Source: Magnetococcales bacterium (lineage in GTDB: Bacteria > Pseudomonadota > Magnetococcia > Magnetococcales > DC0425bin3). From it: 64,000 bases of DNA. The notes below the pieces were generated by a model, which made no database searches, had not been told where the DNA came from, and saw nothing but the letters and a program-made list of their open reading frames with translations. A program made the position numbers and the translations under genes. The stretch spans positions 1 through 64,000 of the forward strand of contig JADGBZ010000008.1 in assembly GCA_015231175.1 (NCBI GenBank). Reading direction: 5' to 3'. Below are positions 16,098-24,632 of this stretch, piece by piece; positions within the stretch are counted from its first letter, which is position 1, and each line of letters starts with the position of its first letter.

Positions 16098-17872
16098 GTG
16101 TTCCACCCCTTTTTATCCATGACAAAGCGCCAGCGTGCCCAGAACGGATCGATATCTCCCAGGACCGATTTCAACTCCTCTTCAAGCATTTTGGCCTGGG
16201 CTGCATCAAACGCGGGTTCACTCATGAGCTTGCCGGCCTTCTCCAGGGCGATCTCAGCTTCCAGGGATCGACCGCTGCCCAGGTCAAAGGCCTCGCTGGT
16301 CAACCAATCGGTGACGTCACCGTGGCGATAGAAGGGTTGCTTGGCGATTTCGACGCGGGATGCCGGGATTCTTTTCTGGCCCGTCTGGCCCGTTGGAGAG
16401 AAGAATTTGAGAAGTTTTTGATATGCCGCTTCGTCTTCCTGACGGTAATCGAGAGCAAAATAATTTCTTAACTGAGTAGGAATCTCGCAATCATCCAGGA
16501 ATATAGGGATGAATCTCCTTGTTTTATTCATAGGATCGCGTGTTATGGCCGCACTATACTCTAATTGAATCCATTGGGAACGAATAGAATGACTAGATAA
16601 GACCACTATTGCCACTTTTGCATTGCGCAACCCCTCCATAACAGCTTCTGAAATGGAATCTCCAGCTCTCAATTTCCAAACATCAATCCAGACTTCCAAA
16701 CCATCGCTTTTGAGTCGTTCTGCTAACTTTAAAACCCTCGCTCTATCCTGATGGGCATAGCTGAAAAAAACATCGTACAGGTAGGTTTCATTCTGTTCTA
16801 AAGTGTCTGATGGGTCATCAGGCTGGTCTTGAAGAGGTGTTGTGCCATGGACCAGATCGATATCGAACCAGGCATCCTGGGCAGAGTCGAAAAAGGGTTC
16901 GACCGAGGCAAGAACCAAGGGGGCATGGGTCGCCACCATGAGTTGCACCCCGGCCTTAATTCCGCTCTCGTCTCCCAGCGATGCCAATGTTTCCATCAAT
17001 GCCCGGATGATGCTGCGTTGCCACCTGGGGTGTAGATGGGCCTCGATCTCGTCCACCAAAAAAACAACCTGCCGGGACGGGGAGATATCAAGGAGTTGAC
17101 AGGCGCTGAGGTGTTCCTGCCACACCCAGGTCAACAGGTAGCACAAGGTAATGATCCTGCGCATACCCGCCGAGGCATGCAGGATAGGCACATCCTGACC
17201 ATAGGGCATCCGCAGCGTGGGGATGTCGCGGGCATCATCTGGACTGATTCGGGTCAATGGACCTGGCGCGAGCACCTCCCGAGGTCCAGGCGAGAGCATG
17301 CTGAGTGCCCGGGTCAACATTGTAAGCGGAAGTTTATTCTCCTTGAACCAACCGGCCCAGTCGGCAACCAGCCCGTTGCACAACTGCCTGCCACTGCCCC
17401 CCTTCAAACCGTCCCAAAGCTCTGCCGGGGTAAAAACATAGGCAGGTTGCCGCTCCTGCGTGGCCACTTCACCCTTGGTTCGCCAGGAGTTGCGTGCCGA
17501 GTCCCACACGGAGAAACTGCCGTCTGCCTGGCTGTAGATGACCAGGCCGGAGATGGCAGGACGCGCCCCACGTCCCGCCCAGGTTTGTGCGGGGCGGTCA
17601 AATCGGCTGGTGTATGAGACGGGTTTGGTTTTGCCGGAAAGAGTAAACTCGATTGAGGCCTCACCCGTTCCATAAGGCCGTGCCATCATCCCGGTAGAGA
17701 GCTTGTTGTTGAGCTCGGCGGGCCAGGTGCGGGTCAAGGCCCACCAGACGATATCCAACAAAAAGGTTTTGCCCAACCCATTGTCACCGGTCAACAGGTT
17801 CAGACGCTCTCCAAACTGGAGAACCATGGAGGGGGCAGGCCCGACATTCTGCAACGTCAATCGCTTGAGCAT
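16094..17872 (-). CDS. PtuA/SMC-like ATPase with an internal TIR domain
   Basis: From MLKRLTLQNVGPAPSM the protein has 592 residues; 45 upstream codons are open but overlap the cytochrome gene. ATPase parts are Walker A GDNGLGKT (29-36), signature-like ASAGMRR (233-239), Walker B VVFLVDE (269-275) and the H-loop VATHAPLVLAS (313-323). A TIR domain occupies about 361-492: YLYDVFFSYAHQDRA, LEVWIDVWKL and WIQLE with Glu438 at the NADase-type W-x-x-x-E position. From about 505, VEIAKQPFYRHGDVTDWLTS and FDLGSGRSLEAE resume the ATPase C-terminal region typical of HNH-paired ATPases, so TIR is an insertion. The TIR DNA (16397-16792) is AT-richer than the flanks. No family member with this layout is known to me. 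Confidence 0.85.
   Translation of the reverse strand: MLKRLTLQNVGPAPSMVLQFGERLNLLTGDNGLGKTFLLDIVWWALTRTWPAELNNKLSTGMMARPYGTGEASIEFTLSGKTKPVSYTSRFDRPAQTWAGRGARPAISGLVIYSQADGSFSVWDSARNSWRTKGEVATQERQPAYVFTPAELWDGLKGGSGRQLCNGLVADWAGWFKENKLPLTMLTRALSMLSPGPREVLAPGPLTRISPDDARDIPTLRMPYGQDVPILHASAGMRRIITLCYLLTWVWQEHLSACQLLDISPSRQVVFLVDEIEAHLHPRWQRSIIRALMETLASLGDESGIKAGVQLMVATHAPLVLASVEPFFDSAQDAWFDIDLVHGTTPLQDQPDDPSDTLEQNETYLYDVFFSYAHQDRARVLKLAERLKSDGLEVWIDVWKLRAGDSISEAVMEGLRNAKVAIVVLSSHSIRSQWIQLEYSAAITRDPMNKTRRFIPIFLDDCEIPTQLRNYFALDYRQEDEAAYQKLLKFFSPTGQTGQKRIPASRVEIAKQPFYRHGDVTDWLTSEAFDLGSGRSLEAEIALEKAGKLMSEPAFDAAQAKMLEEELKSVLGDIDPFWARWRFVMDKKGWNT
16397..16792 (-). other. inserted TIR-domain segment of low GC content
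   Basis: This is the part of the ATPase gene that encodes the TIR fold. Hand counts give 24 and 22 G/C in the 60-base rows 16501-16560 and 16561-16620, against 32 and 43 in rows 17281-17340 and 17521-17580 of the ATPase part. The reading frame runs through without a stop. The change of composition supports domain acquisition by recombination. Confidence 0.65.
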
Positions 17873-17885
17873 GATGCTCCCTCGG

Positions 17886-19109
17886 TCAGGTTCCCCCCGA
17901 AAGGTCGATCCTTTCGTGATAAATGGAGTAGTGTATCGGCACGGTATTTTGATAGTTGATGCGCTTGCGGCGCGCCTCGTCCAGCAGGTGGTAGCGGATG
18001 GTGACATCCAGCACGGCGGCTTGCGGGGCGGCGCCCATTTTGGGGAGTTCGTAGATAAACTCGCGCGGCTGCCGGGCCGCCAGCCGATTGTCCCAAAGAT
18101 CGAGGATGAAAGGCCGCCACATGATGGTGCGTTGCAGCTTGTAGACTTTTTCCTGCATCACGGCGTCATGGTCGTCAAGGAGACGAAATGCAAGAGTCAG
18201 ATGACGATCCGGTGTGCCGGTCGGCAGAAAATGGTCGGTGCCGACGTTGGTCAGGGTGAAGACGAATTGCGACTTGCCATCGACCTCTTCGCGGCGATGA
18301 TCGACCTTCAGGGCACGCGCCACCTGGGGCGGATAGTGCCCCCCCTGGAACAGATGCCGCCCACCCTGCCGCAGGGGCCCGCTGGTGGCCATGGGCCGTG
18401 TCACGCTGGGGAGATGACACCCCACGCAATCGGGTTTCCTCTCGCCCTGGTTGATCTCATCGACAGTGCCGCAGGGGGCGATGCGATAAAACATGTCCCA
18501 GCGATCTCCAGAGACGACATGACAGATGCGGCAAGGACTCATGCCGGAAAGAAAGTTGGGATCCACCTTGACCGGGTGGGGTGACTGATCGGTGGCATAA
18601 GGGCCGATCACCTCGCCCTGACGCACATGACAGACGGCACAGGTGACGCCTTCGTCACGCAACTGGGGATCGAAGTGGGGATTGTCCGCCAGAACCGGAT
18701 CCAGCATATCCTTGTCCCTATAGCGAACAACAACTTTTTCCTGCTGATTTTTCAAAGGAATATGGCAATTGATGCAAACGTGGGGGCGCTTTTCAAAGGC
18801 GCGATCCGCCTGGTAGTATTCGTCCGTCCAGGCCCGGGCGTGCATGCTCCCGGACCACTCCTGGTAAATTTCTGTGTGGCACGAGCCGCAATGCTGGGCA
18901 CTGAGGGATTCCAGTCCCTTGGGGATGGGGGAGTCGATGGGCCAGGCAAATTTTTCTTCCACAACAAAAATATTTAAAGGCCGAACGAACCTCCAACCGA
19001 GAAAGAGTACGATCACCGCCAAGAGCATCCATCGAGCGTGTTGGGGACGTAAGACCATATTCTGGATCCGGAAGGAGCGCATCAGAAGGAGGTTGTTCAG
19101 GTTTGACAA
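17886..19109 (-). CDS. membrane-anchored pentaheme c-type cytochrome
   Basis: The 407-residue protein has five CxxCH heme sites: CGSCH, CINCH, CAVCH, CRICH and CVGCH. An N-terminal transmembrane anchor (WMLLAVIVLFLGWRFV) places the heme domain in the periplasm. The layout resembles the cytochrome c552/c554-type multiheme proteins used in electron transfer. The C-terminal 130 residues form a beta-rich region with VFTLTNVGTDHFLPTGTPDR and no heme sites. Internal Met codons at residues 10, 18 and 28 are alternative starts. The stop lies 13 bp before the ATPase-TIR start, so the defence-like genes may be read from this gene's transcript. The electron partner is unknown. Confidence 0.85.
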   Translation of the reverse strand: MSNLNNLLLMRSFRIQNMVLRPQHARWMLLAVIVLFLGWRFVRPLNIFVVEEKFAWPIDSPIPKGLESLSAQHCGSCHTEIYQEWSGSMHARAWTDEYYQADRAFEKRPHVCINCHIPLKNQQEKVVVRYRDKDMLDPVLADNPHFDPQLRDEGVTCAVCHVRQGEVIGPYATDQSPHPVKVDPNFLSGMSPCRICHVVSGDRWDMFYRIAPCGTVDEINQGERKPDCVGCHLPSVTRPMATSGPLRQGGRHLFQGGHYPPQVARALKVDHRREEVDGKSQFVFTLTNVGTDHFLPTGTPDRHLTLAFRLLDDHDAVMQEKVYKLQRTIMWRPFILDLWDNRLAARQPREFIYELPKMGAAPQAAVLDVTIRYHLLDEARRKRINYQNTVPIHYSIYHERIDLSGGT

Positions 19110-19493
19110 TTTGAACCCCCGAATCTAACAGGTTCGTTGCCCCTCCTCCAAGACAAATTTTGCCACCAACACCCGATGGGTAGAGATCATTCATGACCCA
19201 TCCGGGAGGGGGGTCCGACCTGCCGGGGATGCAAGCGTCGCGGCAGGCTCATGGCGCGTTTTTTGGGTGGCTGCCGAACAGAGGGCATGGAGGAAAACTT
19301 GTTGCCTGACCTCTTCGTGTCGTACAACCATTCAGGGATATGAAAGCCTTTATCAGGGCTTCGCTCCGAACCCCACCAGGACGTCGTCCTGGACCTGCCA
19401 GGGAGCCAGCCCCCTGGACCCCGATGCGTGGTCGGGTGGTGAATTGGGACTGGTTACGGTCATATTTTGCTTTTGCATGGGAAAGATGTGGTC
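19110..19493. other. divergent intergenic region between cytochrome and TPR genes
   Basis: A 384-bp gap holds the promoters of both divergent genes. A copy of the dispersed repeat covers about 135 bp. I see no ORF, RNA gene or clear FNR-like site in the rest. Confidence 0.4.
19322..19457 (-). repeat. dispersed hairpin repeat, copy 8
   Basis: A reverse copy runs from GTACAACCATTCAGGG to GGTCGGGTGGTGAATTGGG and GGTTAC, with all hairpin modules. A few bases are inserted near the distal end. It ends about 36 bp before the start of the TPR protein gene. Confidence 0.85.
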
Positions 19494-21530
19494 ATGGCAG
19501 CCCGTTTCATACCAACCCTGTTGGGGTTGATCCTGATTGATATCCTTTTTCTGAGCGGATCTTTTCCGGACGGGAGCGGAAGGGTTTGGGCCGCTGACCG
19601 TGCCGTGGCGGAGAAGGGAAGCGAAGCGCTGAAAAAGGGGGTTGATGCCCAAAAAAAAGGCCACTTCGTTGTGGCGGAAACGCTCTACACCAACGCCCTG
19701 GCGGGCAAGGATCTGGACCGTGCCACCGAAGCGGAAACCCTGGCCAATCGTTGTCTGGTGCGTCTGGAACTGGGACAGCGCAACAAGGACAAGGAGAAAT
19801 TTATTGCCGGATTTGATGACTGCAATCGGGCGGCATTGCTGAAACCGGACCTGGCCCATGCCTATCTTTTTCGCGGCAACGGATATTTGGCTGTCGAACA
19901 GTTTGACCTGGCAGCGGAAGATTTCAAGGTGGCCATGGGGCTGGCTCCCAGGGATCCTCTCCCCTTCTACTTGCGCGCCCGGGCCTTGTTGCGCCTGGGG
20001 CGCAGGGCGGAGGCTAAACAAAACCTGGATAATGTGCTGAAGATCCAGCCCAAATTTTCTCCGGCCCATGTGGAACGCGGCCTGATCCATCTGCAACAAG
20101 CCAACCTGACCCAGGCGCTGAAGGATTTTACCGAGGCCATCCGGCTCAATCCGGAATGGCATGAGGCCTATTTTTTGCGCTCGGAGTTGTTGGGTCGTAT
20201 GGGGAAGATCAAGGAGGCCTTGGCCGATGTCGAGCGGGTTTTGCGGGGGCGACCTGATCATCCGGTGGCCATGTTTCGCCGTGGTCTGTTCCATTTGGCC
20301 CTGGGTGAGACCGATGCGGCCATTGCCGCATTCGAGCAGGCGCGTCGATTGGCCCCGGCAGACCCGCAAGTGCCTGCGGGACTGGGCATGGCACGACTGG
20401 GTCAGGGCTCCCTTGCCGCCGCCGAGGCGGACTTTGCCTTGAGTCTGCAACTGGCTCCGCATGATCCATTCGTTCTGCTTTGGAGTGCCTTGACGCGACT
20501 GAAGGGGAATCCCCAGGCATCTCTGCCAGCCCTGACCGGCAGCGAGACCGACCGGTTGGAACACTGGCCAAACCCCTTGCGCGCCTTGCTGTTGGGCGCT
20601 CTGACGCCGGATGCGGTCCTGCAATACGCCGGCAAGGTGGAAAAGGCCGGCAAGCCCATGGCCATGGCGGAAACCCATTTTTTCATGGCCCAGTACCACC
20701 TGTTGCATGGCCAGGCGTCAGAAGCGGAAAAGTCGTTTCGGCAGTACATGGCCCTCCCGGAAAAAGACCCCCTGTTGACCTACCTCGTCACCCGGGAACG
20801 GGATCGCTTCGCCACGCCGGTGGCCGGCGCTGTCGATGACAAACCCAAGACGGATGCCGTGACTTTATCGCCCGAACCTGCGGTTGTTGCTGCGGAGACG
20901 ACCCCCATCATGCCATGGATCCTGTCTGCCACCCCACTCCTCCCCTCGCCGCTCTTTTTGCGCAAGGAGGATGGATCACCAGCCGATGTCGCCCCCGAAC
21001 CGTTGCCCCCGGCAGAGACGGTCGAACCAGCCACATCCGCCACCCAAAACAAACAACATGAAAAACCGGTCAGCCAGGAGAAGGTCGAACCCGCCACATC
21101 CGCCACCCAAAACAAACAACATGAAAAACCGGTCAGCCAGGAGAAGGTCGAACCCGCCACGCCCGCCACCCAAGACAAACAACATGAAAAACCGGTCAGC
21201 CAGGAGACGGGTTGGCCCTTCGGCGAGGTCAAGGGGGCTGTCACGATTCTGGTCACGAACTCAAAATCTACTGATCTATCTGATATTGTTAAATATTTTC
21301 GTCGGAATGGCCTTGTCAAATCAGGCCAGCGCATGCACCTTTTGCGTACCAGGGGCAACAGAACCCTGGTCTATCTTGGCACCTTCACCCACGTTGCCGA
21401 AGCCCGAAAGCATATCGAGGGGATGACCCCTTTCTTGAAAAAAAACAATCCGACGATTCTTCCTCTCTCCAGGGTTGAAATGTTGCTGAAAACAGCCCAG
21501 GTCTTTTCCATCCCTGGCGATCCTGGCTGA
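19494..21530 (+). CDS. exported TPR protein with linker repeats and SPOR-like C-terminus
   Basis: The start MAARFIPTLLGLIL gives a signal peptide or anchor; nine more codons are open upstream. The 678-residue protein then has at least nine TPR-type helical pairs (for example AHAYLFRGNGYLAVEQFDLA, AHVERGLIHLQQANL, AMFRRGLFHLALGETD). A Pro-rich linker with three 21-residue repeats (VEPATSATQNKQHEKPVSQEK type) leads to a C-terminal domain of about 90 residues (GAVTILVTNSK, LVYLGTFTHVAEARKHIEGM) resembling a SPOR fold. SPOR domains bind denuded peptidoglycan, and the next gene is the lytic transglycosylase mltF, so an envelope role is likely. Confidence 0.78.
   Translation: MAARFIPTLLGLILIDILFLSGSFPDGSGRVWAADRAVAEKGSEALKKGVDAQKKGHFVVAETLYTNALAGKDLDRATEAETLANRCLVRLELGQRNKDKEKFIAGFDDCNRAALLKPDLAHAYLFRGNGYLAVEQFDLAAEDFKVAMGLAPRDPLPFYLRARALLRLGRRAEAKQNLDNVLKIQPKFSPAHVERGLIHLQQANLTQALKDFTEAIRLNPEWHEAYFLRSELLGRMGKIKEALADVERVLRGRPDHPVAMFRRGLFHLALGETDAAIAAFEQARRLAPADPQVPAGLGMARLGQGSLAAAEADFALSLQLAPHDPFVLLWSALTRLKGNPQASLPALTGSETDRLEHWPNPLRALLLGALTPDAVLQYAGKVEKAGKPMAMAETHFFMAQYHLLHGQASEAEKSFRQYMALPEKDPLLTYLVTRERDRFATPVAGAVDDKPKTDAVTLSPEPAVVAAETTPIMPWILSATPLLPSPLFLRKEDGSPADVAPEPLPPAETVEPATSATQNKQHEKPVSQEKVEPATSATQNKQHEKPVSQEKVEPATPATQDKQHEKPVSQETGWPFGEVKGAVTILVTNSKSTDLSDIVKYFRRNGLVKSGQRMHLLRTRGNRTLVYLGTFTHVAEARKHIEGMTPFLKKNNPTILPLSRVEMLLKTAQVFSIPGDPG
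21021..21209 (+). repeat. three tandem 63-bp coding repeats
   Basis: Units start at 21021, 21084 and 21147. Units 1 and 2 differ at only one base, and unit 3 at a few. The period is a multiple of three, so copy-number change would keep the frame and only alter the length of the linker between the TPR and SPOR-like parts. Confidence 0.95.
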
Positions 21531-21551
21531 TCGCCGCTCGCAATTTTTCAT

Positions 21552-21643
21552 GCAACGATTCACTGCCCGGCAACGCATTGGGGTCCAGGGGACTTGCTCT
21601 CTGGCATGGCCTTTGTCAATGTTTTTTTTGCTGAAGGTTGCAC
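21552..21643 (+). repeat. dispersed hairpin repeat, copy 9 (internally deleted)
   Basis: Both ends remain (GCAACGATTCACTGCCCGGC at the left, CTGAAGGTTGCAC at the right). The central hairpins are lost: after GGGGTCCAGGGGACTTGCTCTCTGG the sequence jumps to CATGGCCTTTGTCAATG. It shows that the termini define the unit. Confidence 0.7.
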
Positions 21644-21834
21644 TTATGCAAAATTACAAACATTTGTAAATAGAGTGTATTTTTTGATGGAAGGAAAAAA
21701 ATTCATGGGATGGCATTTTTTTCTTCTTATAAACCAAAATGATCTGTTATTATCTCACCTTATACCAAACGTTCGGGCCAATCGGAGGCAAGGGATTGCG
21801 GAAACGTTTCACACCGGGAAGTGCTGAGTGCCGG

Positions 21835-23298
21835 ATGCGTGGCCGATCATGGATGGGCCTCGTTTTGTCGGCACTCGTTCTGTTTGGATGCGCCAGGCAG
21901 GAAGATCCGGTTGTGACATCCAAAACGCTTCTCGATCATATCCAGGCACGGGGGTTTTTGCGGGTAGTTACCCGTTATGCCCCCACGACGCTCTATGAAG
22001 GCCCGGATCGGCGCATGGGGTTTGAGTACGAGCTTGCGGTTGCCTTCGCCCGCTCCCTGGGCGTTGTACCGCGCTTTGTCTTCCGGGATGGGCAAGAGGA
22101 TATTTTGGCGGCCCTGCGTGACGGCGAGGGGGATATCGCTGCCGCCGGTTTGATCCGTACCCCGGACATGGAGAAGGAGTTCTTGCTGGGGCCGGATTAT
22201 CAGGAAGTGGATCAACAGGTCGTCTGCCGACGCGGTGGACAGCGCCCCACCGACCTGCCGAAGTTGGCCAAGGTCAAGCTCTCCGTGCCACGCGGCAGCA
22301 TCCATGAAGCACGGTTACGGGAGTTGCAGGAGGGCGTTCCGGATCTCTCCTGGATATCTGACCCGGAGCGATCTTCCGAACGGATCTTCGAGCAGGTGGT
22401 GAAGGGTGATGTGGATTGCACCATCGCCGACTCCAATGTCGTGGACATCAATCGGCGGTATCACCCGGAGTTGGTGGTTAAGTTCCCTGTCCATGAGACC
22501 CAATCTCTGGCCTGGGTGTTGCCGAGCCAAGCGGTGGAACTGCAACAGGCGGTTTCGGCATGGTTCCGCGCCATGGGCAGGACTGGTCGGCTGGGAGAGT
22601 TGGAAGATCGCTATTTTGGTTCTCTCAGCCGCCAGTACGATTATGTGGATAACCGGGCCTTTATCCGCCGTATCGACGAACGGTTGCCTGATTTTATCGC
22701 CAGATTCAAGGATGCCGGAAGACGTTACGGCATTCCCTGGCCCCTGCTGGCCGCGCAGGCCTATCAGGAGTCCCACTGGGATCCCCAGGCGATCAGCCCG
22801 ACCGGTGTCAGGGGGATCATGATGCTGACGCAGGAAACGGCAGCGACGCTGGGAGTGAAAAACCGACGAAATCCCTACGAAAGCATCCGTGCGGGTGCCT
22901 GGTATCTGGCTGAGATGCGACGACGATTGCCGCCAGAGATCAAGGATCCGGATCGAACATGGATCGCCCTGGCGGCGTACAACGTTGGACTCGGGCATCT
23001 GATGGATGTCCGGGAGATCGTCAAATCGATGGGCAAGGATCCTAACTCCTGGAAGTCGGTACGCGAAGTGCTGCCCTTGTTGGCCAATAAAGATTACTAC
23101 TCCAACACAAAACACGGCTACGCACAGGGGATGGAGCCGGTCCATTATGTCCGGAAAATCAGGTATTACTACGATGTCCTGGTGCAGCGCGAAGCCATGC
23201 TGAACCGGCGTTCCACCCTTCTGGCCCAAACGCACCAACCGGACGATGGCGCTACCCGGATGGCCCAGTTGGATGTTCCGGATTTGAAAAATCCTTAA
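21835..23298 (+). CDS. mltF: membrane-bound lytic murein transglycosylase F
   Basis: The start MRGRSWMGLVLSALVLFGC gives a lipoprotein signal with lipobox VLFGC; an upstream in-frame ATG at 21739 lies in AT-rich non-coding DNA. The 487-residue protein has an N-terminal solute-binding-protein-like domain (LLDHIQARGFLRVVTRYAP, GFEYELAVAFARSLGV) and a C-terminal SLT domain with the catalytic Glu in AAQAYQESHWDPQA and the family motifs PTGVRGIMMLTQ and ALAAYNVGLGHLMD. MltF cleaves the glycan strand of murein to 1,6-anhydro products at the outer membrane. The last 47 bp overlap a convergent gene. Confidence 0.92.
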   Translation: MRGRSWMGLVLSALVLFGCARQEDPVVTSKTLLDHIQARGFLRVVTRYAPTTLYEGPDRRMGFEYELAVAFARSLGVVPRFVFRDGQEDILAALRDGEGDIAAAGLIRTPDMEKEFLLGPDYQEVDQQVVCRRGGQRPTDLPKLAKVKLSVPRGSIHEARLRELQEGVPDLSWISDPERSSERIFEQVVKGDVDCTIADSNVVDINRRYHPELVVKFPVHETQSLAWVLPSQAVELQQAVSAWFRAMGRTGRLGELEDRYFGSLSRQYDYVDNRAFIRRIDERLPDFIARFKDAGRRYGIPWPLLAAQAYQESHWDPQAISPTGVRGIMMLTQETAATLGVKNRRNPYESIRAGAWYLAEMRRRLPPEIKDPDRTWIALAAYNVGLGHLMDVREIVKSMGKDPNSWKSVREVLPLLANKDYYSNTKHGYAQGMEPVHYVRKIRYYYDVLVQREAMLNRRSTLLAQTHQPDDGATRMAQLDVPDLKNP

Positions 23299-24601
23299 AG
23301 AAACTGTTGAAGTCTGGTACATCCGGGGCTGGCGGTGCCTTGTGGCTGGTGGCGGCGTAAATGGCGTGTGCCAACAAGCCACCGGACAGAATCATGCCCA
23401 AGCCGGCCACGGAAAGGGCCAAGGGAAAAGACGAGTTGATCCCTGTCACCAGCAGCAGGATGGTGGCGCAGTGGGTCACGAAATGGATGCGGGTCGTGCG
23501 CTCCGGGAGCAGATCATCCATCATGGGGAGGTTGGGAACCAGACCTGCCAAGCGGCTGAAGCGGTGAAACCAAACCAGAAAGGGAACTATTTTGTAGAGC
23601 ATGCCAAAGATGATGGAGGAGACGCCACCCCAGAGAAAGATCACGGCAAAAAGGAAGCGCCAACGCTCGGCGTCGGTAATGGGCCAGATGATCGGCAACA
23701 ACAGGCTGATGCCGCCACACCCCAGGCCAACAAGCCAGAACTGATAGGTGACATCCGCAATCTTACGCTTGCGGGCGGCAAAGATTCGCTTCATGGCCAG
23801 GGCGTAATAAACGATGGCCACGCCGGCGGGAAGCGCTGTCAGCCAGACCCAGACCGGTTGCCCCGCAGCGAACCACAGAGCGGCAGGCAGAGCGATGAGC
23901 GTTGTACCCAGACCGACCAGAATTTTGTTGCCAACAGCAACGGGAAACATGGGCATGACATAGAACATGGGCAGAACCTGCATGGAGACGCCTATGATCA
24001 ACGTGCCCATCCACCCCAGCAGACCCCAAACCAGGTGCATGCCGAGCAGTGTCTCCCGATCAACGTTCAGAAATCCGTGCGCATACTCCCCGAGAAAAAT
24101 GGCACCCAGGATCAACACCCCCGACAGGGAGAGGAGGGCGATGCGCATGGCATGCACGGTGGGATGCCTGACAGTGGTTTTGACAAGGGCACGGCCTGTC
24201 TGCAAAATGAAAAACCCCAAGGCGATGCCCAAACCGGCTGAAGCCACCAGCAACAACCAGCGGTGGAGGCCAAATCCGATCTCCAGGAAAAAGGTGATCA
24301 CCCCGATGATCAGCCCGGCATGGACCCAGGGAGCCAGTCGCAGCCAGGGCATGGGCAGCCCGGCCAATACCGGAATCATCTGGTACATGGCGCCGAACAT
24401 GACCATGCTGATCCACCCCAGAACGGCAAGATGGGCGAGAGCAATGGTTTGGGGTGACAAGGGAAACTGCCAGAGATCAGGGCCCCAGCCAAAAACGACA
24501 ACCCCCGCGCAGGCTATGAACAAGGGAGCGGTCGCAAAAAATCGGAATGGTATGTGGAGAGGAGGGGCTTGGTCAATGTGTAACCCACTGGTGGAAATCA
24601 T
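23252..24601 (-). CDS. polytopic membrane protein, NnrS / heme-copper oxidase subunit I-like
   Basis: The 449-residue protein has about twelve hydrophobic segments and many His and Met in them: IALAHLAVLGWISMVMFGAM, HLVWGLLGWMGTLIIG, VLPMFYVMPMFP and IVPFLVWFHRFSR. This pattern resembles NnrS-type and cbb3 subunit I-like proteins, which may bind heme or copper and take part in NO or respiratory stress. The exact family is uncertain. The C-terminal tail is soluble and overlaps mltF on the other strand. A decayed nuclease gene lies 31 bp upstream, on the same strand. Confidence 0.65.
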   Translation of the reverse strand: MISTSGLHIDQAPPLHIPFRFFATAPLFIACAGVVVFGWGPDLWQFPLSPQTIALAHLAVLGWISMVMFGAMYQMIPVLAGLPMPWLRLAPWVHAGLIIGVITFFLEIGFGLHRWLLLVASAGLGIALGFFILQTGRALVKTTVRHPTVHAMRIALLSLSGVLILGAIFLGEYAHGFLNVDRETLLGMHLVWGLLGWMGTLIIGVSMQVLPMFYVMPMFPVAVGNKILVGLGTTLIALPAALWFAAGQPVWVWLTALPAGVAIVYYALAMKRIFAARKRKIADVTYQFWLVGLGCGGISLLLPIIWPITDAERWRFLFAVIFLWGGVSSIIFGMLYKIVPFLVWFHRFSRLAGLVPNLPMMDDLLPERTTRIHFVTHCATILLLVTGINSSFPLALSVAGLGMILSGGLLAHAIYAATSHKAPPAPDVPDFNSFFKDFSNPEHPTGPSG

Positions 24602-24632
24602 GTTTCAATCTCTCTTGGGGAATTGAGTAGCC

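Noticed and set aside
17872-18007. A 45-residue N-terminal extension of the ATPase-TIR protein
   Set aside because: It lies inside the cytochrome gene in another frame, and the ATPase family begins at MLKRLTLQNV.
19353-20708. A 451-codon minus-strand frame rich in Gln and His
   Set aside because: It is the mirror of the TPR gene and has no signal or family features.
21021-21209. Three 63-bp repeats as a CRISPR array
   Set aside because: The units are contiguous without spacers, lie in frame inside a coding region and encode a Pro/Glu-rich linker.
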